From the NCBI GenBank assembly GCA_021828685.1, contig JAJZDJ010000015.1, positions 1-34,916 of the forward strand: DNA of 34,916 nt, read 5' to 3'. Origin of the DNA: Actinomycetes bacterium (lineage in GTDB: Bacteria; Actinomycetota; Acidimicrobiia; Acidimicrobiales; Palsa-688). The notes under the pieces are model-generated. The model searched no databases and was not told where the DNA came from. It was given only the letters and a program-made list of their open reading frames with translations. A program made the translations under genes and the position numbers. Positions 1 to 8,416 of the stretch are shown one piece after another. Each line of letters starts with the position of its first letter. Positions within the stretch are counted from its first letter, which is position 1.

Positions 1-53
1 AGTGTCACACGGGTGCGGTAGCTTCGAACATCCGTTCGTAGGGGGTTGATGCC

Positions 54-1739
54 GTGTTGACCGAGAACCAGCTGTCGCTGCTCCCGGAGCTTCCTGAGTT
101 GGCGACCGTCGCCTGCGGCCCAGGAACAGAGGTAGGCGAAGTCTTCACCCGCCAGTGGACCGTCGAGATGATTCTGGACCTCGTCGGCTATCAGGTCGAG
201 GCCGACTTGGCGTCGCTCGTGATTCTTGAGCCGGCGTGCGGAACCGGCGCTTTTCTTCTTCCGATCGTCGACCGCCTTCTTGCCTCCGCACGACGCCGCG
301 GGCGAGCCGTGGTGGAGTTGGCAGGGGCCGTGCGGGCATTCGAGATTTCTGGCCCCAATGCGGAACTGGCCCGCAAGGCGGTCGCTGCCCGCTTGGCGCA
401 AGGGGGTGCGCTCGACGAAGTGGCCCGAGGCCTGGCGGCGGCCTGGATAGTGACCGGCGACTTCCTGCTGGCGGACGTGGAGCCGGCGTCCGCCGACCTG
501 GTGGTCGGGAACCCGCCGTACGTGCGGTTGGAGGGGGTTCCCACCTCGCTGATGGACGCTTACCGGCGGGCGTGTCCGACGATGCGGGGTCGCAGCGACC
601 TGTACGTCGGGTTTATCGAACGAGGCTTAGGGACGCTCCGCCCCGGCGGACGCCTCGGCTTGATCTGCGCTGACCGGTGGATGCACAACCAGTACGGTGC
701 CGGCCTGCGGCGGCTGGTGTCCCAGTCCTTCGCCATGGAGACAGTCGTGTCGATGCACGATGTCGATGCCTTCGAGGATGCGGTGTCGGCCTACCCGGCG
801 GTGGTGGTGATCCGCAACGGCGAGCAGGGTCAAGCTGCGGTGGTCGACACGGCCGCTCGGTTCTCGGCTGAGGACGCCCATCGCGTGGTCGGCTGGGTTA
901 ACAAGGGTCACTCCGGGCGGACTCGAAGTGAGTCCTTCGAGGCATCCCGACTCGGCGGGTGGTTCGACGGGAATCGGCTCTGGCCTACAGGCAGCCCAGG
1001 GCAACTGGCCCTGCTAGCCGAGATTGAATCCCGCTGGCCGACGCTGGAGGACCCGGCGACCGGCACCCGGGTCGGTATAGGTGTGGCAACCGGCTGCGAC
1101 GACGTGTTCATCACCACCGACGCCGGCCTAGTCGAGGCCGACCGGCTGCTGCCGCTCCGGCGTGCAGGCGACATCGCCTCTGGGCAGCTTGGCTGGTCGG
1201 GCGCCTATCTGGTCAACCCCTGGGACGAGCGAGGCCTGGTCCGCTTGGCTAACTGGCCAAAGCTTGCCGACTACCTGCAGGCCAACGAAGTTCGTCTGCG
1301 AGCTCGCCACGTCGGTACCCACCGGCCAGCGCAGTGGTACCGGACCATCGACCGGATCGATCCGACCCTGGTCGGTCGTCGCCGCTTGCTGCTCCCGGAC
1401 ATGAAAGCGTCTGCCCACCCAGTTCTTGACGACGGGCCCCATTACCCTCACCATAACCTCTACCACGTGACGTCACAGCGGTGGGACCTCGAAGTGCTGG
1501 GCGGCCTGCTCCTCTCGGACGTGGCCAACCTGTTTGTCGGCGCCTACTGCGTCAAGATGCGCGGCGGCTGCTATCGGTTCCAGGCCCAGTATTTGCGTAC
1601 CATCCGGGTCCCTCCGCCCGAAGCGATCGACCGGCGGACGACGATCGAACTGGCTCGGGCGTTCGCCGTTCGCGACGCAGAGCGGGCGACGGCGGCCGCG
1701 GCCGCAGCCTACGGGATTGACCGTGACCGTCTGGCGTAG
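54..1739 (+). CDS. N6-adenine DNA methyltransferase (Eco57I/TaqI-like class), probable modification subunit of a type II R-M system
   Basis: ORF 561 aa, GTG start; SAM motif region 'ILEPACGTGAFLLP', catalytic motif 'VVGNPPYVRLEG' (NPPY); C-terminal part resembles TaqI-like specificity region. Confidence 0.9.
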   Translation: MLTENQLSLLPELPELATVACGPGTEVGEVFTRQWTVEMILDLVGYQVEADLASLVILEPACGTGAFLLPIVDRLLASARRRGRAVVELAGAVRAFEISGPNAELARKAVAARLAQGGALDEVARGLAAAWIVTGDFLLADVEPASADLVVGNPPYVRLEGVPTSLMDAYRRACPTMRGRSDLYVGFIERGLGTLRPGGRLGLICADRWMHNQYGAGLRRLVSQSFAMETVVSMHDVDAFEDAVSAYPAVVVIRNGEQGQAAVVDTAARFSAEDAHRVVGWVNKGHSGRTRSESFEASRLGGWFDGNRLWPTGSPGQLALLAEIESRWPTLEDPATGTRVGIGVATGCDDVFITTDAGLVEADRLLPLRRAGDIASGQLGWSGAYLVNPWDERGLVRLANWPKLADYLQANEVRLRARHVGTHRPAQWYRTIDRIDPTLVGRRRLLLPDMKASAHPVLDDGPHYPHHNLYHVTSQRWDLEVLGGLLLSDVANLFVGAYCVKMRGGCYRFQAQYLRTIRVPPPEAIDRRTTIELARAFAVRDAERATAAAAAAYGIDRDRLA

Positions 1740-1743
1740 CCGA

Positions 1744-2505
1744 CTAAGTCGAGTTGCCGGTCCAGTCGATGTCGGGGTTTGTAGCCATGAACTGCAAGCA
1801 GCGGCCATGGATCGAGGCAGCAAAACCTTGAAAGGACAGGGTTGGTGACGGTGACTGCACTACGCCAGTAGTGCGGTCAGCCAAGAGCACGCAGGCCGAA
1901 TCGAGAAGGCGCTCACGGACCATCCGGTCGAAGAAGATGGCATAGCGGTTGGCGTATGACGCCCCGCCGAACACCGGGTCTGGTTCCCAAACCGGCCGGC
2001 GCCCATGGACCGGCGTGTTGAACGCCGGGTTGTCCTCCAGCAGCATGAAGTAGCCCAACCACGGGCGCAGCGGGGTGTCGATGATCCCTCGCTCGACCGC
2101 CGTCCACACGTCGAGCGACTGGCCGAGGGCCTCGTCGGTGCGGTTGTTGAAGTTCTGGCCAGGACTGTCGCCGGCCATGGACTTCAGCTCGATGATGCCC
2201 ACCACGCGGTTGGCGACCATGACTACCACGTCCCAGCTCTTGTCACGCCGGAAGTAGCCGGCTATCGGGCGCTTCCTCACGTCGATGAGGCCTGGCGGGA
2301 TGCCGGCGTCGATGAACACGCGGATCAGTAGGGCCTGCAGTTCGTCGAGGTGACGACCACCGGTTACCTCCGCTCGCGTCCCGGTGTTTAGCACTCCCAG
2401 CGCCCGAGACCGCTCCGCCTGGCCATGGCGAGCCGACCAGTAAGCGCCGACCGCCTCGGCCACGAGCGGTTCGTACACCGGTAGTTCGCTGGCCATCGCT
2501 CCCAT
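1744..2505 (-). CDS. PaeR7I/XhoI-family type II restriction endonuclease (predicted CTCGAG specificity)
   Basis: Recalled XhoI/PaeR7I family features: 'GYFRRDKSWDVVVMVANRVVGIIELKSMAGDSPGQNFNNRTDEALGQSLDVWTA...RPWLGYFMLLEDNP...F.GASYANRY'. The ORF track extends to 2751, but homology-like sequence starts around 'MASELPVYEPLVAEAVGAYW' (start 2496 or 2505). Confidence 0.85.
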   Translation of the reverse strand: MGAMASELPVYEPLVAEAVGAYWSARHGQAERSRALGVLNTGTRAEVTGGRHLDELQALLIRVFIDAGIPPGLIDVRKRPIAGYFRRDKSWDVVVMVANRVVGIIELKSMAGDSPGQNFNNRTDEALGQSLDVWTAVERGIIDTPLRPWLGYFMLLEDNPAFNTPVHGRRPVWEPDPVFGGASYANRYAIFFDRMVRERLLDSACVLLADRTTGVVQSPSPTLSFQGFAASIHGRCLQFMATNPDIDWTGNST

Positions 2506-2755
2506 CCACAGGTTGTTCCGGCCGTCAGTCTGATACGCCTGTCCTGGCGGATGCAACACGAACCGCGTAGTGGGAACGGTTGGCGTGGACAGAGGCGGTT
2601 GGCCCTCCGGAGGTTCCGAGGAGCGCCGATTTTCTTCGTTCCCCGCCGGTGAAACGGGACCGGTGCGGGCTCGTCGTACTCGATGCGCCACTCCCCGATA
2701 CCGGTCCGCATGCGGATTGGTAGCCGGACGCTGCTGAGCGTTCGTTGACACGCTG

Positions 2756-3187
2756 GCGTGGCATCGACAGTTGGGGAATGGCGTTGCAGGTGGTGGTAAG
2801 TCGGTACAAGTCGAGTGTCAAGTCGTAGCGGGTCGGAGGAACTCTGGATGTCGCCCGCCAGCGTTGAAGGACCACCTCCCTGGAGGCGGCGAGTAATAGA
2901 TCTGACTGAGGCGGATTGGTCCCGCTGTCTGGATCTGGTCGAGGGCTACGCCGATCTGCGACCCGACCTCATGGACGCGTCGATCATCGCAGTAGCCGAG
3001 CGACTCGGGGTCGGCACCGTCGCCACGCTCAACCATCGAGACTTCGCCATAGTCCGTCCACGCCATCTCGATGCGCCCGAGCTGCTCCCCTGAATCGGCG
3101 CCGTCTCGCCCGCCCCTCTGCCGGCTAGGGCCCCACCCATAGCGTGGACCGCCCAACGGTGACCATACAGAGGTTGCAGGTTGCGAC
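2756..3187 (+). repeat. Internally deleted direct copy of the vapBC locus at ~5640-6624
   Basis: 2899-3187 aligns ungapped to 6336-6624 (289 bp, ~22 mismatches by eye); the upstream part 2756-2870 resembles ~5640-5775; the intervening vapB and vapC 5' half are missing. Confidence 0.8.
2891..3093 (+). pseudogene. Truncated VapC (PIN-domain) toxin, C-terminal fragment
   Basis: 'DLTEADWSRCLDLVEGYADLRPDLMDASIIAVAERLGVGTVATLNHRDFAIVRPRHL' matches the C-terminal half of the VapC at 6120-6530; the N-terminal PIN motif (LLVDTNVW) is absent. Confidence 0.8.
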
Positions 3188-3257
3188 TGGTCCGGGATGA
3201 CTGGCTGTGGACGTCAGGGGGACGCTGGGGACGCCCAGTGACTTCGCTTGGGGCCCG

Positions 3258-3758
3258 TCAGTTGGTGAGCGTCGGGGGGACGTCCTTGAGCAATAGGACC
3301 AAGTGCAAAGGGTCGGTGGGGGATGGCTCAAAGCCGTAGCGAAGGTAGAACCTCTTGGCGTCCTCGTCCTTGGCGTGGACGAGGACGCACGCGACCCCGA
3401 CCGCATCTGCGGCTCGCTTCACCTGTTCGAGCGCGGAGCGGAGCATGGCCTTGCCGAGGCCCTTCCCTTGGTAACCGATGTCGGTGGCGAAGCGCGTGAG
3501 GAGCACCGCTGGTACCGGATTCGGCATGTTTCGCTTCGCTCGTCCCGCCAGGTCGGCGTGAGCGACAGATGCAGTCGCCAAGGAGAAGTAGCCGACGACA
3601 CGGTTGTCCGCCTCGACGACGTAGGTCCGGGCTGCGCCGGAGACCTGGCTGGCCGCGGCCCGCCTCACGAGCCACTCGTCGAGAGCTTCCTCGCCGCAGG
3701 TGAACCCGGCCAGCACGTGGCCGTCGCCGAGCGGGACCGGCCGCTTCCAGTCCGCCAA
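3258..3758 (-). CDS. GNAT N-acetyltransferase toxin (TacT-like) of a type II toxin-antitoxin system
   Basis: 166 aa; 'LLTRFATDIGYQGKGLGKAMLRSAL' (GNAT acetyl-CoA loop), 'LVHAKDEDAKRFYLRYGFEPSP'; immediately downstream of a DUF1778 gene. Confidence 0.9.
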   Translation of the reverse strand: MADWKRPVPLGDGHVLAGFTCGEEALDEWLVRRAAASQVSGAARTYVVEADNRVVGYFSLATASVAHADLAGRAKRNMPNPVPAVLLTRFATDIGYQGKGLGKAMLRSALEQVKRAADAVGVACVLVHAKDEDAKRFYLRYGFEPSPTDPLHLVLLLKDVPPTLTN

Positions 3759-3763
3759 CGAGG

Positions 3764-4036
3764 TCAGTCAGCCCAAGGCTCAGGCCGGGCGAACAGCTCG
3801 TCGAGCGCAGGCCTGTGAACAGCCGGCCGATCCAACAGCGCCTGGAACTCGGTCCAGGCGGCCTCGTCCAGCTCGAAGTATCGCCGATCCGCCAGATCGT
3901 TCCTGGCCGCAGAGACCGCATGACGCACGACGTAGTCGGTGACCGTCTCGTGCGACGCTTCGGCCGCACGCTGGATGACCATGCGCTGGTGAGGAGAGAC
4001 CCTCAGCTGGAGACGATCACTCCGCGGCTCGGCCAT
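3764..4036 (-). CDS. DUF1778 ribbon-helix-helix antitoxin (TacA-like)
   Basis: 90 aa; 'RSDRLQLRVSPHQRMVIQRAAEASHETVTDYVVRHAVSAARNDLADRRYFELDEAAWTEFQALLDRP' is typical DUF1778; paired with GNAT. Confidence 0.9.
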   Translation of the reverse strand: MAEPRSDRLQLRVSPHQRMVIQRAAEASHETVTDYVVRHAVSAARNDLADRRYFELDEAAWTEFQALLDRPAVHRPALDELFARPEPWAD

Positions 4037-4483
4037 GAGAGCAGTGTACTCCCATTGGCAGTACGGTCGCGCAGGGCTATCAGACGTCGAAGACCCGCGG
4101 GAATTGCCCCCACTTTCCGCGAGCGCAGCCCTCGGTGTGTCGTCATCCGAGGTCCGAGTCCGGCCGCGGGTGAGGTGCTATCTCGGTCTTGAATCAGGAC
4201 TGCCTCGACACCGCAGCTACCACCGCCCACCGTCACGGGACTCCTGTGCTCTGGGGACTCATCCGCGCACCTTGCCGAGTGCTCGACAACAGTTCCCCTG
4301 CGTCGGGCTCTGATCGCCAACCATCTGGCGCATGGAAACCCCTCATGGAGATCGGTTGGCACCTTCAGGGCCGTCGAGTTCCGCAGCTACCACCGACATG
4401 CCCGGCTGTCAACGTAGAAACTCTCGAATCACATCTTTGTATGGACGGGCAGCATCGTGGGGACTGCTCGCCCAGTTAATTTG

Positions 4484-4577
4484 GTTCCAGACAAATACTA
4501 GGCACGGGAGCCCGGTAAGGGGTTTTTCCTAGAGCCCGAGAGGAGAATCGAACTCTTGACCTACGCATTACGAGTGG
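4484..4577 (-). repeat. att-like site 1: tRNA-Thr 3' fragment plus ~48 bp of 3' flank (boundary of elements A and B)
   Basis: agacaaatactaggcacgggagcccggtaaggggtttttcctagagcccgagaggagaatcgaactcttgacctacgcattacgagtg; near-identical to 14698-14790. Confidence 0.85.
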
Positions 4578-4768
4578 GCGACGGGGCGGCCCTGCCCGTC
4601 TCTTCGCGTCCTTTTTCATCGCGTTATGGCTGTTCAGGGGCGGTGGCGGCGCAGTCGTTGAGAAGGATCGGTTCGAGCCGGGACGCGTCGAGATCAGTTT
4701 GTTGGGACAGATGTTGGGACGCCGCAGCCCTCCGCCCGCTCGGGAGTCGGATAGTGGCATCATGAACT

Positions 4769-5086
4769 ATGCCCAACGATCCGGCCGACATGGTGACGAT
4801 CGACCCTGCGGTCTGTCACGGCAAGCCGTGCGTCAGGGGCACCCGGATCCTGGTGACCACCGTCCTCGACTCCCTGGCATCAGGAGATACGGAGGCCGAG
4901 ATCATGGCTGAATATCCTTCGCTGACCACCGAAGGGATCCGGGGAGCACTCGCCTACGGGTCGTGGCTGGTGAAGCAGCCGAGATGGCTGGCGTTGAAAT
5001 CGACCCGGAGATCGAGGAACTGGTCCGAAAGATCGAAGGCATGGACGACACGCTCAAGATCCAGGGGAAGGTGGTCGGCGAGCTGA
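4769..5086 (+). CDS. DUF433-domain protein (antitoxin-like), C-terminus possibly frameshifted
   Basis: 'VTIDPAVCHGKPCVRGTRILVTTVLDSLASGDTEAEIMAEYPSLTTEGIRGALAY' is the DUF433 signature; the sequence after LAY is atypical, and an overlapping frame (4963-5454) carries on. Confidence 0.7.
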   Translation: MPNDPADMVTIDPAVCHGKPCVRGTRILVTTVLDSLASGDTEAEIMAEYPSLTTEGIRGALAYGSWLVKQPRWLALKSTRRSRNWSERSKAWTTRSRSRGRWSAS

Positions 5087-5184
5087 CCAACAGACGGTCG
5101 CTCATCGACGATTCCGGTGAGGCAGCTGATGCCATGACTCGAGCCCAGCAGTCGCTGGCGGCCGTCGCCGTGTATGCAGATGAG

Positions 5185-5430
5185 TACATTCAGCACCGCG
5201 TTTCCCGGCACGCTCCTCGCGCCGGCGACCGACCTCCCACTCACCGGATCAGCCGACGCGGCAAGCATCGCGTCCAGGTGTGCCTCGGTCACCTCCGAGC
5301 CGGCCGCCACACCGTCTCCGCCGTCCAAGTTGGCCAATCCGGCACCGAGAAACACTCCCGGCGGCGTCCCCGAAGTGGCGTAATAGCGGGCCAGACCGTT
5401 GGAGGTCGACGGGGCTGGACGGCCCGCCAT
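5185..5430 (-). pseudogene. MobF/TrwC-type relaxase N-terminal fragment
   Basis: Minus-strand translation 'GLARYYATSGTPPGVFLGAGLANLDGGDGVAAGSEVTEAHLDAMLAASADPVSGRSV' resembles the start of actinobacterial TrwC relaxases; it is lost at ~5185 with no catalytic histidine triad. Confidence 0.65.
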
Positions 5431-5865
5431 GGCTCGATCCCTCCCCCGGGCTGACGGTGGGCGGGCTACTCGAAACTTGCGTGGCACCGGCTCAACTGGG
5501 CCCGGGTGACCCGGGCGTCGTGCCCCAAGTGCCGACTGCGTAAGGCCAGAAATCCTGGTTTGGAAGGTAGCAGGCAGGGAGGGAGGGGGGTCGGGGGAAC
5601 AGCAGGAGGCAAACGAGCTTGGTGATTCTCGGGTAAGGGAGCGTGGCATCGGCAGCTGGGAACGGCGGCGATGGTGGTGGTAGTCGGTGCAGGCCAAGTG
5701 TCGGTCGTCGCGGGTCGGACGAGGTGCTGGAAGCGGCGCAGGGCACAAGCCGTCTTCGCCTGCCAGCGTCGCGTCGAAAGCACCACGCGAGGACCGGTCG
5801 AGGCGCCGGCCGCGGGCTCGCCAGAGGGACGGCTGAGCCCAGCGCCGGGCTCTACGCTGGTGGCG

Positions 5866-6108
5866 ATGTCGACGATCGTGCATCTGAGCGAAGACCTCGC
5901 CGGCCGCTTGGCAGCGGAGGCGGCCCGGCGGGGCGTGAGCGTCGACGAGCTGACCGCCGAGCTGCTCGCCGCGGGACTGCCCGCCGGCGGGGAGGTCGAC
6001 CCCCTGGAGGCGTTCATCGGCTCGGGGGATTCCGGAGACCCCTCCTGGGCCGGGCGTGACACCCGCAAGCTGCGCGCCGAGGCCGCGGCCCGGCGAGCCG
6101 CCGGCTAG
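5866..6108 (+). CDS. VapB-like antitoxin
   Basis: Start at ATG 5866: 'MSTIVHLSEDLAGRLAAEAARRGVSVDELTAELLAAGL...'; directly precedes vapC. Confidence 0.8.
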   Translation: MSTIVHLSEDLAGRLAAEAARRGVSVDELTAELLAAGLPAGGEVDPLEAFIGSGDSGDPSWAGRDTRKLRAEAAARRAAG

Positions 6109-6119
6109 CTGCTCGAAGA

Positions 6120-6530
6120 GTGCTGCTGGTCGACACAAACGTCTGGCTTGCTGCGGCCGACCGACGCTCCGACCGTCACAGCGACTGCGCCCAGGTGGTG
6201 CGCGCCCATCGCGGTGAGCTGGCCTCAACGGTCCCAGTGATCGCCGAGAGCTCCTGGCTGATCCTCGACCGCCTCGGCGCCGACGCCCAAGCCGCCTTCC
6301 TACGAATGGTCACCGTTAGCCTTCTCCGAGTGGTGGATCTGACCGGGGCGGATTGGTCCCGCTGTCTGGAGCTGGTCGAGGTCTACGCCGATCTGCGACC
6401 CGACCTCATGGACTCGTCGATCGTCGCGGTGGCCGAACGGCTCGGGGTCGGCACCGTCGCCACGCTCAACCATCGAGACTTCACCGTCGTCCGCCCACGC
6501 CATCTCGGTGCGCTCGAGCTGCTCCCCTGA
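6120..6530 (+). CDS. VapC PIN-domain toxin
   Basis: 136 aa; 'MLLVDTNVWLAAADRRSDRH', 'VIAESSWLILDRLG', 'DLRPDLMDSSIVAVAERLGVGTVATLNHRDF': PIN acidic residues D/E/D/D. Confidence 0.9.
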   Translation: MLLVDTNVWLAAADRRSDRHSDCAQVVRAHRGELASTVPVIAESSWLILDRLGADAQAAFLRMVTVSLLRVVDLTGADWSRCLELVEVYADLRPDLMDSSIVAVAERLGVGTVATLNHRDFTVVRPRHLGALELLP

Positions 6531-6754
6531 AACGGCGCCGTCTCGCCCGCCCCTCTGCCGGCGAGGGCCCCACCCATAGCGTCGACCGCCCAGCGGTGAA
6601 CATACAGAGGCTGCAGGTTGCGACCTCGCAGAGGAAACCACCATGGTTGACCAGACCGAGACAGACGCTTCCCGGGCCACCCCCGATTCGAGCCGGCCGG
6701 CGGAGATGACGGCTGAACTGACATCTCCGGCGGCGACCAGGGGGGTAGGCGACG

Positions 6755-7017
6755 ATGGGATCGCGTGACCGGGGGGCCGAAGTACCAAGCCGCTCCTCAG
6801 CGTCGAGGACGCCGTCGCGCTCCTGGGCCAAAGCCGGTCGTCGATCTACCGGGCCATCGACCGGTGCGACCTGCCGCTGCCGGTATTCACGATCAACGGG
6901 CGCTTGCGGATCCCTCGCCGGGCCGTCGAGCGGCTCCTCGACGGAGACGTCGGCCCCTACGCCAGAGCGCCGAGAGCCTCACTGCCCGCAAGCGCGCAGC
7001 AGGTGGCGCCGGGGTGA
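6755..7017 (+). pseudogene. Excisionase-like HTH DNA-binding protein (HTH_17/MerR-type), apparently frameshifted at its 5' end
   Basis: Frame ending at TGA 7015-7017 reads 'STKPLLSVEDAVALLGQSRSSIYRAIDRCDLPLPVFTINGRLRIPRRAVERLLDGD'; no canonical start follows the in-frame TGA at 6766-6768; the GGGGGG run 6771-6776 could restore ATG 6755. Confidence 0.7.
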
Positions 7018-7079
7018 CCGCCGGGCCTGCGCAGCGTGGCGCCACCCCGGTCCACGGTCCCGTTGCAGGCGCCCGCGTG

Positions 7080-8306
7080 TCAGCCGAGGAGGGAGCCCAT
7101 GTGCTCCGCGGCTCGCCGGTCCTCGGCCGACACCGCACCGGTGTAATGGCGGGCCATGTGCACCGTCGACCAGCCCAGGCGTGCCTGCTTCTGAGACTCG
7201 CTGATCACCCGGTCCAGCTCGGTCGACTGGAAGTGTCGGAGCGAGTGGAGGTGGAAGTCGGGGGCAACGCCCGCCCGGTCCCGCAGGGCCGAGAAGGCGT
7301 GGCTGAGGGTGTCGGGATAAGGAGGGACCTGGCCGCCGGGCTCGTAGGAGAACACGAACGATCCACCCCCCACCTCCACTCCCGACGCGACGGCCAACTC
7401 GAGCTGGTAGTCACGAAGGCGACGGAGCTGGTCGATGGTGGGCCCGTCCACGGCGATCCCGCGAACACTGGCCCGGGTCTTGGGTCCACGGACCGTCACG
7501 CCGCCGGTGTAGGTCACCAGAGCCTCGTCGATCCGGATGGCCGAGCCCTCCCAGTCGACGTCATCCCAGCGCAGCGCGCACGCCTCCCCGCGTCGCATGC
7601 CGGTGGCGGCCACCAGCCGCACGAACGCCGGCACCCTCGGGTCACGGTCGTCACCCGCTGCGGCAAGGAGGAGGCGGACCTCATCCGCGCTCGGCGAGCG
7701 CACGGCTGGCCCCTTCTCGGCCAGGGACCACTCGGGCAGCTCGGTGTCGGTGATCGGGTTCGGGAGCGTGTTGTCGCTCCACTTGCGGGCCAGCCGGCAG
7801 GCCCGATGCAGCACGGCCCGGACGTAGCGGACCGACGCCTGGGACAGCCCCGCCGTCTTCAGCTCCCGGAAATAGCGCTCCACCTCATAGGGGCCGAGGC
7901 CGGCGATCCGGCGCCGGCCGATCGAGTCACGGACGTTGACCCTCCACACGCCCTCGTAGCGCCGTGCCGTGCTCGGCGAGAGGTCGTCCCAGCCGTTGGC
8001 CTGCCAGGCCTCGATGGCGTCGTTGACGGTCGTGGCCGGACCCCACTCCCGAGCGGCGTCGTCGGGGACCCTGTTGTCAGGAACGACGGCCGGGGCACGG
8101 TCCTGCTCGGCCACCAGCCGGGCCAGCTCTTTCTCGGCAGCTCGCTTGGATCCCCGGAACAGGACGCTGCGCTGGCGCACCTTGCCGGCGGCGTCCCGGC
8201 CCAGGTACACCCGCAGCTCCCAGGCATCCGCCCCCCGCTCCAGCCGCGGCCGAAGGCTCCCCGCCATCCCACTTCCTCCTCCCCAGCAGCCCCCTTGTTG
8301 GGACAA
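7080..8306 (-). CDS. Tyrosine recombinase/phage-type integrase
   Basis: 408 aa; 'ATGMRRGEACALRWDDVDW' (Arg I), 'HSLRHFQSTELDR' (HxxR), 'LGWSTVHMARHYTGAV' (catalytic Tyr); adjacent to an att-like tRNA fragment. Confidence 0.95.
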   Translation of the reverse strand: MSQQGGCWGGGSGMAGSLRPRLERGADAWELRVYLGRDAAGKVRQRSVLFRGSKRAAEKELARLVAEQDRAPAVVPDNRVPDDAAREWGPATTVNDAIEAWQANGWDDLSPSTARRYEGVWRVNVRDSIGRRRIAGLGPYEVERYFRELKTAGLSQASVRYVRAVLHRACRLARKWSDNTLPNPITDTELPEWSLAEKGPAVRSPSADEVRLLLAAAGDDRDPRVPAFVRLVAATGMRRGEACALRWDDVDWEGSAIRIDEALVTYTGGVTVRGPKTRASVRGIAVDGPTIDQLRRLRDYQLELAVASGVEVGGGSFVFSYEPGGQVPPYPDTLSHAFSALRDRAGVAPDFHLHSLRHFQSTELDRVISESQKQARLGWSTVHMARHYTGAVSAEDRRAAEHMGSLLG

Positions 8307-8375
8307 CTGTTGGGACGAGGTTACTAGCAGGGTGAGACACCGACCTCAGAACCCATCTGAGCTGGGGTTATAGAG

Positions 8376-8416
8376 AGCCCGAGAGGAGATCGAACTCCTG
8401 ACCTACGCATTACGAG
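8376..8416 (-). repeat. att-like site 2: tRNA-Thr 3' fragment (boundary of elements B and C)
   Basis: agcccgagaggagatcgaactcctgacctacgcattacgag; same as 14745-14786 except one missing A. Confidence 0.9.

Noticed and set aside
4954-6228. 424-aa minus-strand ORF as a single gene
   Set aside because: Runs antisense to VapB and the vapC start and is mostly low-complexity; only the 5185-5430 portion resembles a real (relaxase) sequence.
6765-8327. 520-aa plus-strand ORF opposite the integrase
   Set aside because: Antisense shadow of a well-supported integrase in high-GC DNA; no recognisable domain and Arg/Pro/Gly-rich shadow composition.
8376-8416. Second functional tRNA-Thr gene
   Set aside because: Only the 3' part (T-arm to anticodon loop) is present; the D-arm and 5' acceptor strand are missing, as also at 4533-4577.
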